From the NCBI GenBank assembly GCA_934330725.1, contig CAKRGM010000015.1:1-55257 (forward strand): a stretch of 55,257 nt of DNA, in the 5' to 3' direction. Shown here in pieces: positions 25,969 through 34,585 of this stretch; the stretch's first letter is position 1, and each line of letters starts with the position of its first letter. The position numbers and the translations under genes were made by a program. Origin of the DNA: an uncultured Lachnospiraceae bacterium (GTDB lineage Bacteria > Bacillota > Clostridia > Lachnospirales > Lachnospiraceae). A model generated the notes under the pieces. It had not been told where the DNA came from. It was given only the letters and a program-made list of their open reading frames with translations, and made no database searches.

Positions 25969-26406
25969 ATGTTCATGGGTGAATACAATCATACAATTGA
26001 TTCCAAGGGCAGACTGATCGTTCCTGCCAGATTCAGAGAGGCACTTGGGGATGAATTTGTAATAACCAAGGGTCTTGATGGATGCCTTTTTGTCTATGCA
26101 GAAAAAGAATGGCAGGTATTTGAAGAAAAACTGCGTTCTTTACCACTTACTAATAAGAATTCAAGACAGTTTACGAGATTTTTTCTTGCAGGTGCGGCAG
26201 CCTGTGAGGTAGATAAACAGGGAAGAGTACTCATTCCACAGGTATTGCGTGATTTTGCAGCATTGGAAAAAGATGTAGTCCTTGTAGGCGTTGCAAGCAG
26301 GATTGAAATATGGAGCAGACAGCGCTGGGATGAATGTATGGATAATTATGATGATGACATGGACGAGGTCGCAGAAAATATGGAAAGCCTTGGATTTAGT
26401 ATTTAA
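25969..26406 (+). CDS. mraZ: Transcriptional regulator MraZ
   Basis: This 145-residue protein has two SpoVT/AbrB-like DNA-binding repeats. The first is GEYNHTIDSKGRLIVPARFRE (about 4-24) and the second is AAACEVDKQGRVLIPQVLRDFA (about 74-95); each carries the DxxGR core. MraZ forms ring-shaped oligomers that bind the repeated boxes in front of the dcw cluster and tune division gene expression. The ATG at 25969 is set by GGAGG 8 nt upstream; the frame is open further upstream but runs through the operator. It is the first gene of the dcw cluster. Confidence 0.95.
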   Translation: MFMGEYNHTIDSKGRLIVPARFREALGDEFVITKGLDGCLFVYAEKEWQVFEEKLRSLPLTNKNSRQFTRFFLAGAAACEVDKQGRVLIPQVLRDFAALEKDVVLVGVASRIEIWSRQRWDECMDNYDDDMDEVAENMESLGFSI

Positions 26407-26443
26407 TTACAGGGTTTAGTCTGCGGACCGGAAGGAAAAGAAT

Positions 26444-27382
26444 ATGGAATTTAAACATAAATCTGTTCTATTAGATGAGACAATTGAAAATCTGAATATC
26501 AGACCTGATGGAATATATGTTGATGGAACACTTGGCGGCGGTGGACATTCATTCGAGATAGCATCAAGATTATCAGATAATGGCAGACTGATCGGGATAG
26601 ATCAGGATGCTGATGCAATTGCGGCGGCAACAAAAAGACTTGAGCCATATGCGTCAAAAGTTACTATCGTAAGAAATAATTACTGCAATATGGCCCAGGT
26701 ATTAAAAGAACTTGGCATTGATAAGGTAGATGGTATAGTACTTGATCTTGGAGTTTCTTCATATCAGCTGGATGAAGCAGAAAGAGGATTTACATATAAT
26801 GTGGATGCTCCGCTTGATATGAGAATGGACCAGCGCCAGAAGATAACTGCAAAGGATATTGTTAACGGATACAGCCAGAATGATTTATTCAGGATAATAA
26901 ATACATATGGAGAGGACAAGTTTGCAAGAAATATTGCAAAACACATTGTAATGGCAAGACAGGACAAGCCTATTGAAACAACACTGGAATTAAGCGAGAT
27001 AATAAAAGGAGCGATTCCAATGAAGTTCAGGGCAGTCGGAGGCCATCCTGCAAAGAAAACATTTCAGGCTATAAGAATAGAATTAAATCATGAACTTGAC
27101 GTTTTGAAAGATTCGATTGATATGATGATTGACCATTTAAATGATGGTGGAAGGCTTTGCATAATAACATTTCATTCATTAGAGGACAGAATCGTTAAAA
27201 ATGGTTTTAAAAAGAACGAAAACCCATGTACATGTCCACCGGATTTTCCGGTGTGTGTATGTGGTAAAAAATCCAAAGGAAATATTATTACAAGAAAGCC
27301 GATTGTACCGTCACAAGAGGAAATACAGATAAATAAAAGATCCAAGAGTTCGAAACTCAGGGCGTTTGAAAGAAAATATTAA
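26444..27382 (+). CDS. rsmH: 16S rRNA (cytosine-1402-N4)-methyltransferase RsmH
   Basis: This 312-residue SAM methyltransferase modifies C1402 in the ribosomal P site. Motifs are FKHKSVLLDETIENL at the N-terminus, YVDGTLGGGGHS (SAM loop, about 26-37), GIDQDADAIAAA, DGIVLDLGVSSYQLDEAERGFTY, RMDQ, and the C-terminal ITFHSLEDRIVKNGFK and RAFERKY. Length and order are standard. GGAAGGA precedes the ATG. It sits 37 nt after mraZ and 45 nt before ftsL, the canonical dcw order. Confidence 0.97.
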   Translation: MEFKHKSVLLDETIENLNIRPDGIYVDGTLGGGGHSFEIASRLSDNGRLIGIDQDADAIAAATKRLEPYASKVTIVRNNYCNMAQVLKELGIDKVDGIVLDLGVSSYQLDEAERGFTYNVDAPLDMRMDQRQKITAKDIVNGYSQNDLFRIINTYGEDKFARNIAKHIVMARQDKPIETTLELSEIIKGAIPMKFRAVGGHPAKKTFQAIRIELNHELDVLKDSIDMMIDHLNDGGRLCIITFHSLEDRIVKNGFKKNENPCTCPPDFPVCVCGKKSKGNIITRKPIVPSQEEIQINKRSKSSKLRAFERKY

Positions 27383-27427
27383 AATTAAGCAGCAGAAGTT
27401 TTGTTGAGTGTGGAATATGGAGGGAAT

Positions 27428-27955
27428 ATGGCACATAATAGAAGATATAACAGTAATAGTTTAAGAACAAAAAAATATAATGCCGGATATGTAGACGGAA
27501 ATGCAGTAAGAAAGCTTCAGGCAGCACAGCCTGCACGAATGCCGCAACAGCCGGTAAGAAAGCATATTGAAACGCAGGAAGACAGGCGTGAGGAAAAATT
27601 AAGAAGAGCAGGAATACGCCGGACAAACAGACTGAACTTTTTTTATACGGTAGCAGTAACAGCGGTTGTCGGTGTAATATTCACAATATGTTTCCAGTAT
27701 CTGAATCTGCAGTCATCTGTAAAGAATAATGCATCAGAAGTGTCAGAACTTCAAAGCCAGCTTACTCAGCTCACATCAGAAAATGATGAAAATGAACTTG
27801 CTATTAATTCAAGTATTGATTACAATCAGATTTATAACACAGCTGTAAACGATCTTGGAATGGTATATCCGGACAGAAGTCAGGTTGTTAAATATGATCC
27901 GGGTGTAAGTGAGTATGTTAAGCAGTATCAGAATGTTCCATCAGATAGCAAATAA
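27428..27955 (+). CDS. ftsL: FtsL-like cell division protein
   Basis: This 175-residue bitopic membrane protein has a basic cytoplasmic tail (about 1-75) and one membrane helix, FFYTVAVTAVVGVIFTICFQYL (about 78-98). It continues with a coiled-coil stretch rich in Ser, Leu and Gln (SEVSELQSQLTQLTSENDENEL, about 108-129) and a short extracellular tail. Sequence conservation in FtsL is low; the call rests on topology and on the position between rsmH and a class B PBP. FtsL pairs with DivIB and DivIC to activate septal wall synthesis. GGAGGGAAT precedes the ATG at 27428; the TTG at 27401 lacks a site. Confidence 0.8.
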   Translation: MAHNRRYNSNSLRTKKYNAGYVDGNAVRKLQAAQPARMPQQPVRKHIETQEDRREEKLRRAGIRRTNRLNFFYTVAVTAVVGVIFTICFQYLNLQSSVKNNASEVSELQSQLTQLTSENDENELAINSSIDYNQIYNTAVNDLGMVYPDRSQVVKYDPGVSEYVKQYQNVPSDSK

Positions 27956-28030
27956 TATAATAATATATTTATCAGATATGGGCTGCTTAAGATGCCAGAA
28001 TGTCGAAAAAGTACATGAGTGAGGGTAATA

Positions 28031-30004
28031 ATGGCAGATAATAACAGGCGAATAAGTAAAAACAAAAGAAACAGCAGTAAGAAAGTTATAAGAAAGACAA
28101 ATGCTGATACTGAATGGAGCAGCGAAAGATACAGACAAAAACCAAATAATGAATACAGACGGAAGAAGGCAATGCTTAGAAGAGTACATAAAAAAATAAG
28201 CGTTGCCTTTATCGGTGCTGTATGTTTAATGCTGCTTCTTGTAATCCAGATATTAAGGATTAATAACAACAGGGGCGACGAATATGCAAAGGCGGTTCTT
28301 GACCATCAGGCATATACATCATCGACAATTTCAAGTAAGCGCGGGCAGATTATTGACCGCAATGGAACTGTTATGGCATATAGTGAGAAAGTATATAATC
28401 TTATATTAGATCCAAAGCTTATGCTGTCTGATGATAAATTTAAAGCACCTACAGTAGAAGCTCTTACAAAATGTTTCGATATTTCAAATGATGAAATTGA
28501 AGAGGTGCTGTCACAAAAAAAAGACAGCCATTATGAAAAAATACGTACAAATCTTACATCTGATCAGATAAAAGAATTTAAAGCACTGCTTGATGATACA
28601 AAGAATAATCCTTATATAAAGGGAGTCTGGTTTGAAGATGCATATATCCGTAAATATCCGTTCGGTTCACTTGCATGTGATACGATTGGTTTTGCAAGTG
28701 CTTCAAATGGTGGTGAGACTGGTATTGAAAGCTATTATAATGATGAACTAACCGGAACAGATGGAATGTCGTACAGCTATGTATCAGATAATATGGATGT
28801 ATCAAAAACCACGAAAGATGCAGTTGATGGTTTGAATATAGTTACGACAATTGATTATAATGTGCAGAATATAATAGAAAAACATATAAAGGCATATAAT
28901 GAGCAGTCACCTTCGAAAAATACAGAAGTAATAGTTATGAATCCTAATAATGGTGAGATTCTTGGAATGTCTGATTACCCATATTATGATCTTAATAACC
29001 CAAGGGATTTATCAGGAATATATACCCAGGATGAAATAAATGCCATGTCTGATGATGAAAAGGGGAAAGCATATTCGGAACTCTGGAATAATTATTGTAT
29101 ATCACAGACATTTGAGCCGGGTTCTACGTTTAAACCTTTTACGGTTGCCATGGGACTTGAAGAAGGTTCAGTACATGATGGAGATACATTTACGTGTACG
29201 GGATCAATGCAGATTGATGACAGAACCATAAGCTGTCACAAGAAATCAGGACATGGAACGATTACACTTGAACAGGCAGTCATGCAGTCATGTAACCCTA
29301 CAATGATGCAGATTGCACAAAGACTTGGAGCATCAAAATTCTCACATTACCAGACAATGTTTGGCTTTGGAAATAAGACGGCAATTGATCTGCCAGGTGA
29401 GGAAAGTGGTATTCTCCAGCCGGCTACAATGTCAAATGTCTCTTTGGCAACTAACGCATTCGGACAGACATTTAATGTCACGATGGTACAGATGGCAGCA
29501 GCAATGTCATCACTTGTAAACGGTGGATATTATTATCAGCCACATGTTGTAAAAAGAATAGAAAAGGCATCGGGAGAAGTGGTTAAATCATTTGATGCCA
29601 CACTTGTAAGACAGACAGTTACAGACTCAACATCACAGTATATTAAGAAATATCTTCATTCAACTGTAACAGATGGTCTTGCAAAAAAAGCGGGAGTAAC
29701 AGGATACGCAGTTTTAGGTAAAACAGGAACAGCACAGAAGCTTCCAAGATCTGAAAAAAAGTGGATAATATCATTTATAGGATGTGCACCTGCCGATGAC
29801 CCGCAGATTGTAATATATGTAGTTATTGATGAACCATACGGAACAAATGGAACAGAAGGAAGTTCAAGCGATGTGCTTACTCTTTCTCATGATATTCTTG
29901 AGGAACTGCTTCCTTATATGAATATTTATAAGGATGTGCAGGCAGAACCTCAGGATACAAGCCAGAGTGAATCGGAAGGAACAGTTACGGTTCCGGAACA
30001 GTAA
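28031..30004 (+). CDS. ftsI: Class B penicillin-binding protein (septal transpeptidase, FtsI/Pbp2B-like)
   Basis: This 657-residue protein has a very basic cytoplasmic start and one membrane helix (ISVAFIGAVCLMLLLVIQIL, about 55-75). The PBP dimerisation domain contains SSKRGQIIDRNG. The transpeptidase domain has the active Ser365 in PGSTFKPF (SxxK), SCN in MQSCNPTMMQ, and KTG in GKTGTAQK. It cross-links septal peptidoglycan with FtsW. No PASTA repeat is present at the C-terminus, which ends in an acidic, Gln/Ser-rich tail. GAGGG lies 5 nt before the ATG at 28031. A second, related PBP gene follows 86 nt downstream. Confidence 0.9.
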   Translation: MADNNRRISKNKRNSSKKVIRKTNADTEWSSERYRQKPNNEYRRKKAMLRRVHKKISVAFIGAVCLMLLLVIQILRINNNRGDEYAKAVLDHQAYTSSTISSKRGQIIDRNGTVMAYSEKVYNLILDPKLMLSDDKFKAPTVEALTKCFDISNDEIEEVLSQKKDSHYEKIRTNLTSDQIKEFKALLDDTKNNPYIKGVWFEDAYIRKYPFGSLACDTIGFASASNGGETGIESYYNDELTGTDGMSYSYVSDNMDVSKTTKDAVDGLNIVTTIDYNVQNIIEKHIKAYNEQSPSKNTEVIVMNPNNGEILGMSDYPYYDLNNPRDLSGIYTQDEINAMSDDEKGKAYSELWNNYCISQTFEPGSTFKPFTVAMGLEEGSVHDGDTFTCTGSMQIDDRTISCHKKSGHGTITLEQAVMQSCNPTMMQIAQRLGASKFSHYQTMFGFGNKTAIDLPGEESGILQPATMSNVSLATNAFGQTFNVTMVQMAAAMSSLVNGGYYYQPHVVKRIEKASGEVVKSFDATLVRQTVTDSTSQYIKKYLHSTVTDGLAKKAGVTGYAVLGKTGTAQKLPRSEKKWIISFIGCAPADDPQIVIYVVIDEPYGTNGTEGSSSDVLTLSHDILEELLPYMNIYKDVQAEPQDTSQSESEGTVTVPEQ

Positions 30005-30038
30005 TCCGGCTGATAAGAACAGGTTAATATTAGAATAA

Positions 30039-30084
30039 CCCCAATGATAAGCTAATAGATATGTAATAAAGGCTTTCATTGGGG
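30039..30084 (+). promoter_or_regulatory. Hairpin enclosing the Shine-Dalgarno of the second PBP
   Basis: CCCCAATGA (30039-30047) is the exact complement of TCATTGGGG (30076-30084). The right arm contains the GGGGA that serves the ATG at 30091, and ATTTTT follows it. It could mask the ribosome binding site, act as a weak terminator between the two PBP genes, or do both. Confidence 0.6.
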
Positions 30085-30090
30085 ATTTTT

Positions 30091-31869
30091 ATGTTTGGTC
30101 GTTTAAAAAAAAGTTCTGAGGAAAGAAATGAGATGCCGGGGCATGATTCGCTCCTGCATACGAGACATCGCAGAAAAATTCTTATAACAGGAATTACAGT
30201 AATGGGGATGATGATACTTCTTATAATAAGGCTGATAACGGTAATGATATTTGAATCAGAGTATTATCTTAGCCGTGCCGAGGATCTGCATGAGAGAGAA
30301 CGTAATATAAAGGCGGCAAGAGGCAGAATACTTGATACTAATGGTGTTGTTCTTGCAGCCAATAAGACAGTGTGTACAATTTCTGTTATACACAATCAGA
30401 TAAAAGACGCAGATTCAGTTATAAAGATGCTTACGTCTGAGCTTGGCATGGATGAGGCTGATATTAGGAAAAGGGTAGAAAAGGTAAGTTCAATAGAAAG
30501 GATAAAAACAAATGTTGATAAGGAAACAGGTGATAAAATACGTGGATATAATTTAGCAGGAGTAAAGGTGGATGAAGATTATAAACGATATTATCCATAT
30601 AATACGACGGCATCCAAGGTGCTTGGATTTACAGGCAGCGATAACCAGGGAATTCTTGGACTTGAGGCAAAGTATGATATGTATCTGTCAGGAAAGAGCG
30701 GGCAGATACTTACATTAACTGATGCGTGGGGAACTGAGCTTGAAGGAAGCAAAGAAAACAGGAAAGAGCCGGTTGCCGGTAATGATCTTTATATAAGTAT
30801 TGATTATAACATACAGGAATATGCCAGTCAGCTTGCATATAAAGCATTAGATGAAAAACAGTGTAAAAGCGTATCCATAATCGTAATGAACCCCAATAAT
30901 GGAGAAATAATGGCAATGGTAAATGCACCGGAGTACGATCTTAATAATCCATATGAATTAAATACGCAGATATCTGTACAAAATTCACGAAAAAACAAGA
31001 TGGAACTTTTAAACAATATGTGGCGTAATTTCTGTATAAATGATACCTATGAGCCAGGGTCGATTTTTAAGACAGTAACAGCTACGGCAGCTCTTGAAAC
31101 AAAGGCTGTATCACTGAATGATAAATTTACATGTACAGGATCGTGTCTTGTGGGAGACAGAAAAATAAGATGTGCAAAGACTACAGGACACGGGGCACAG
31201 ACATTTACACAGACTGTAATGAATTCCTGTAATCCGGCATTTATTGAATGGGGAAGGCGTGTTGGAACTAATGATTTTTATAAATATCTTGGCAAGCTTG
31301 GAATACTTGAAAAGACAGGGATAGATTTACCGGGAGAGGCATCTACCATTATTCATAAAATAGAAAATGTCAAGGAAGTTGAACTTGCAACTATGTCGTT
31401 TGGACAGTCTTTTCAGATTACGCCACTTCAGATGATGAGAGCTGTATCGGCAATAGTGAATGGTGGAAATCTTGTAACACCACATTTTGCAGTAAAAACG
31501 GCAGATTCTGAAGGCCATACGGTGCAGGAATTTGCCTATGAAGTAAAGAAAGATGCAATAGAAGAACAGACGAGTCAGACTATGAGACAGATTCTTGAAC
31601 AGGTTGTAGAAAATGGTGGAGGACATAAGGCATATATAGAGGGCTTTTCTATAGGAGGAAAGACGGCTACATCACAAAAGCTGCCAAGAGGTTCAGGTAA
31701 GTATGTATCGTCATTTATTGGTTTTGCACCGGCAGATAATCCTGAGGTTATTGCAATGTGTATAATTGATGAGCCACAGGGAGTATATTATGGTGGAACA
31801 ATATGTGCACCGGTGGTAAAGCAATTGTTTGAAAATATACTGCCATATCTTGAAATATATAAGAATTGA
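30091..31869 (+). CDS. Second class B penicillin-binding protein (SpoVD-like position), KTA variant
   Basis: This 592-residue protein has one membrane helix (KILITGITVMGMMILLIIRLITVMI, about 28-52), a dimerisation domain (AARGRILDTNG) and a transpeptidase domain. Ser324 lies in PGSIFKTV, SCN in MNSCNPAFIEWG, and the third motif reads GGKTATSQK. Residues 524-526 are therefore Lys-Thr-Ala where almost all PBPs have Lys-Thr-Gly. In spore formers a second PBP at this place is often SpoVD, the sporulation transpeptidase for spore cortex; that is an inference from position. It lacks PASTA repeats. Its start at ATG 30091 uses GGGGA inside a hairpin arm. It is clearly homologous to the preceding PBP, so an old tandem duplication is likely. 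Confidence 0.85.
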   Translation: MFGRLKKSSEERNEMPGHDSLLHTRHRRKILITGITVMGMMILLIIRLITVMIFESEYYLSRAEDLHERERNIKAARGRILDTNGVVLAANKTVCTISVIHNQIKDADSVIKMLTSELGMDEADIRKRVEKVSSIERIKTNVDKETGDKIRGYNLAGVKVDEDYKRYYPYNTTASKVLGFTGSDNQGILGLEAKYDMYLSGKSGQILTLTDAWGTELEGSKENRKEPVAGNDLYISIDYNIQEYASQLAYKALDEKQCKSVSIIVMNPNNGEIMAMVNAPEYDLNNPYELNTQISVQNSRKNKMELLNNMWRNFCINDTYEPGSIFKTVTATAALETKAVSLNDKFTCTGSCLVGDRKIRCAKTTGHGAQTFTQTVMNSCNPAFIEWGRRVGTNDFYKYLGKLGILEKTGIDLPGEASTIIHKIENVKEVELATMSFGQSFQITPLQMMRAVSAIVNGGNLVTPHFAVKTADSEGHTVQEFAYEVKKDAIEEQTSQTMRQILEQVVENGGGHKAYIEGFSIGGKTATSQKLPRGSGKYVSSFIGFAPADNPEVIAMCIIDEPQGVYYGGTICAPVVKQLFENILPYLEIYKN

Positions 31870-31969
31870 TAGTAAAATGTTAAATACATGTAGTATGGAA
31901 AAATTTTTCATGCTGCGCCTGAAAAAGTGGCGCAAGAATTGAGATTAATATGAAAAGAGGAATAATATA

Positions 31970-33322
31970 ATGGATCTTGCGAATAAAAAAGTGATGGTTG
32001 TAGGTACAGGAGTAAGTGGTATTGGTGCTGTTGATCTGCTCAATAAAGTTGGAGCAGATGTAATTTTATATGATGGTAATGAAGCAGCTGACGTAAAAGC
32101 CATTTCCGGAAAGCTTGGCAGCAATAAGGCACAGCTTGTAATTGGTGCATTAAGTGAGAATCTTGTGAAAGAAGTGCAGCTGCTTGTAATAAGTCCGGGT
32201 GTTCCTATTGATTCAGATATTGTTCTTACATTCAAGAAAGCAGGAGTTCCTGTATGGGGAGAAATTGAACTGGCATATAACTATGAGAAGGGTACTGTTG
32301 CAGCTGTTACAGGTACAAATGGGAAAACAACTACAACTGCGCTTGTAGGCCAGATTGTAAAAGCATATGAAAATGAGACATATGTGGTTGGAAATATTGG
32401 TAATTCCTATACAAAAGAGGTTTTAAAAACTTCTGATAAGTCATATACAGTAGCAGAAATAAGCAGCTTCCAGCTTGAATCTGTATATAATTTTCATCCA
32501 AAGGTAAGCGCAATCCTTAATATTACTCCGGATCACCTTAACAGACATCATACAATGGAAGTCTATGAGCAGACAAAGGAGATGATCTGTGCTAATCAGA
32601 CCAAGGCTGATACATGTGTATTGAACTATGATGATGAACGTCTTAAGGCATTTGGAGAAAAATGCAGTGCAAGGGTTGTATGGTTTTCAAGAGCTGTAAA
32701 ACCATCAGAAGGAGCATATCTTGATGGCGATATTATTAAATACACAGATGGGGAAAATGAGCAGGAAATGCTTAACGTTCATGATATGAATCTCATTGGT
32801 GCACATAACTATGAAAATGTAATGGCTGCAATTGCAATTACAAAGGCACTTGGAATTCCTGATGATATTATAGTGCGTGAAGTAAAAGCATTTAAGGCTG
32901 TAGAACACAGAATTGAATACGTTGCTACAAAGAATGATGTAATGTACTATAATGATTCAAAGGGAACTAATCCGGAAGCTGCTGTTAAGGCAATTGAAGC
33001 AATGACACGTCCTACCATACTTATTGGCGGCGGTTACGATAAAGGTTCAGAATTTGATCTTTATGTAAAGGCATTTGAAGGAAGAGTAAAACTTCTGGTT
33101 CTGATAGGACAGACAAGTGAGAAAATCAAAGCGACAGCTCATAAATATGGTTTTGATAATGTTATAATGGCAGATTCATTAAAGGAAGTAGTTGATATAT
33201 GCGCAAAAGAAGCAAAACCGGGAGATGCCGTATTGTTATCTCCTGCATGTGCAAGCTGGGGAATGTTTGATAACTATGAGCAGAGAGGAAGAATGTTTAA
33301 GGATTATGTTAATGCTCTATAG
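31970..33322 (+). CDS. murD: UDP-MurNAc-L-alanine:D-glutamate ligase MurD
   Basis: This 450-residue cytoplasmic Mur ligase adds D-glutamate to UDP-MurNAc-L-Ala. The Rossmann-like N-terminal domain is VMVVGTGVSGIGAVDLL. The ATPase domain has AAVTGTNGKTTTTALVG (about 107-123), AEISSFQLE and NITPDHLNRHHTMEVY. The C-terminal domain has EHRIEYV, YNDSKGTNPEA and ILIGGGYDKGSEF, ending in LLSPACASWGMFDNYEQRG. AAAAGAGGAA lies ahead of the ATG. mraY usually stands just before murD in Firmicute dcw clusters and is absent here. Confidence 0.97.
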   Translation: MDLANKKVMVVGTGVSGIGAVDLLNKVGADVILYDGNEAADVKAISGKLGSNKAQLVIGALSENLVKEVQLLVISPGVPIDSDIVLTFKKAGVPVWGEIELAYNYEKGTVAAVTGTNGKTTTTALVGQIVKAYENETYVVGNIGNSYTKEVLKTSDKSYTVAEISSFQLESVYNFHPKVSAILNITPDHLNRHHTMEVYEQTKEMICANQTKADTCVLNYDDERLKAFGEKCSARVVWFSRAVKPSEGAYLDGDIIKYTDGENEQEMLNVHDMNLIGAHNYENVMAAIAITKALGIPDDIIVREVKAFKAVEHRIEYVATKNDVMYYNDSKGTNPEAAVKAIEAMTRPTILIGGGYDKGSEFDLYVKAFEGRVKLLVLIGQTSEKIKATAHKYGFDNVIMADSLKEVVDICAKEAKPGDAVLLSPACASWGMFDNYEQRGRMFKDYVNAL

Positions 33323-33365
33323 TTGTTATTGATTTATAGACTGTAAAAGATTGGAAGATTTTCAT

Positions 33366-34517
33366 ATGGGTAAAAAAAAGAAGAGGGCATATGAACGGTA
33401 TTTTGATTATAGCCTTTTATTTGTAACAATATTTATAGTCGGCTTTGGACTTATTATGATATACAGCACAAGCTCATATACGGCACAGCTTGAGTATGGC
33501 AGGGCAGATTATTATTTCAGAAAGCAGTTGTTTTTTGTACTTGGTGGACTGGTATGTATGTATATAACGTACAGGATGGATTATCATAAGTGGCGTAACT
33601 GGGCACTGGCTATATTTATAGTATCAATTCTGCTTATTATTGCACTTATTCCATTTGGTTCGGCAGCAAACGGAGCCAAGAGATGGATCAGGTTTGGAGG
33701 TGTCGGTATACAGCCGGCTGATATTGCAAAGTTTGCTGTTATTATAATGGCATCCGCATCGGTATGCTCAATGGGCAAAAAGATGAAAAAGCTGCGTTAT
33801 GTTTTTAAGGTCTGCCTGCTTACAGCCGGTATACTTGCTGCAATGGTTCTTGTAATATCGAATAATATGAGCAGTGCCATAATTATTGTTGGAATAGCAG
33901 CTGTGATAACATTTGTTGCTTATCCGGGCTATAGAATTTACATAGCTTTTGTAGTACTTGCGGTGCTTGCGTTAATTCCACTAAAGGGTATTCTTACCAA
34001 TTATTTCAGTTCAGGTGATATGACACAGAGCTTCAGATTTAACAGAATTATGGTATGGCTTGACCCTGAAAAGTATGCCAGCGGAACCGGGTATCAGACA
34101 GTGCAGGCGTTGTATGCGATCGGCTCCGGCGGACTTTTCGGAAAAGGCCTTGGAAAGAGTCTTCAGAAGCTTGGATTTATTCCTGAATCGCAGAATGATA
34201 TGATATTTTCAATCATATGTGAAGAGCTTGGTCTTTTCGGAGCTATATGTGTAATACTGCTTTTTATGATTATGTTATGGAGAATAGTACATATTGCACA
34301 GAATGCACCTGATCTTTTTGGAAGTCTGGTTGCTGTAGGCGTATTTGCACACATTGCAATACAGGTTGTTCTTAATATAGCTGTAGTAACGAATTTTATT
34401 CCGAATACAGGCGTATCCCTGCCTTTTATAAGCTACGGAGGAACGTCAGCCATAATAATTATGACAGAAATAGGAATAGTACTAAACATTTCCAGCAAAA
34501 TAAGGCTGGAAAAATAA
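33366..34517 (+). CDS. ftsW: SEDS peptidoglycan polymerase FtsW/SpoVE
   Basis: This 383-residue SEDS-family protein has about ten membrane helices and makes glycan strands in partnership with a class B PBP. Conserved sites are GLIMIYSTSS in the first helix, FGSAANGAKRWIRFGGVGIQPADIAKF (about 96-122), YQTVQALYAIGSGGLFGKGLGKS, PESQNDMIFSIICEELG (catalytic Asp/Glu loop) and NTGVSLPFISYGG near the C-terminus. The ATG at 33366 gives MGKKKKRAYERY; the Shine-Dalgarno is weak (GGAAG about 8-12 nt upstream). With only one SEDS gene next to two PBPs, it may serve division, sporulation or both. Confidence 0.93.
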   Translation: MGKKKKRAYERYFDYSLLFVTIFIVGFGLIMIYSTSSYTAQLEYGRADYYFRKQLFFVLGGLVCMYITYRMDYHKWRNWALAIFIVSILLIIALIPFGSAANGAKRWIRFGGVGIQPADIAKFAVIIMASASVCSMGKKMKKLRYVFKVCLLTAGILAAMVLVISNNMSSAIIIVGIAAVITFVAYPGYRIYIAFVVLAVLALIPLKGILTNYFSSGDMTQSFRFNRIMVWLDPEKYASGTGYQTVQALYAIGSGGLFGKGLGKSLQKLGFIPESQNDMIFSIICEELGLFGAICVILLFMIMLWRIVHIAQNAPDLFGSLVAVGVFAHIAIQVVLNIAVVTNFIPNTGVSLPFISYGGTSAIIIMTEIGIVLNISSKIRLEK

Positions 34518-34585
34518 TTTATAACCTGCAACCTCTATGGGAAGGCGAATATAATAATATATAGCTTCTCTGGAGGTTTTTGATT

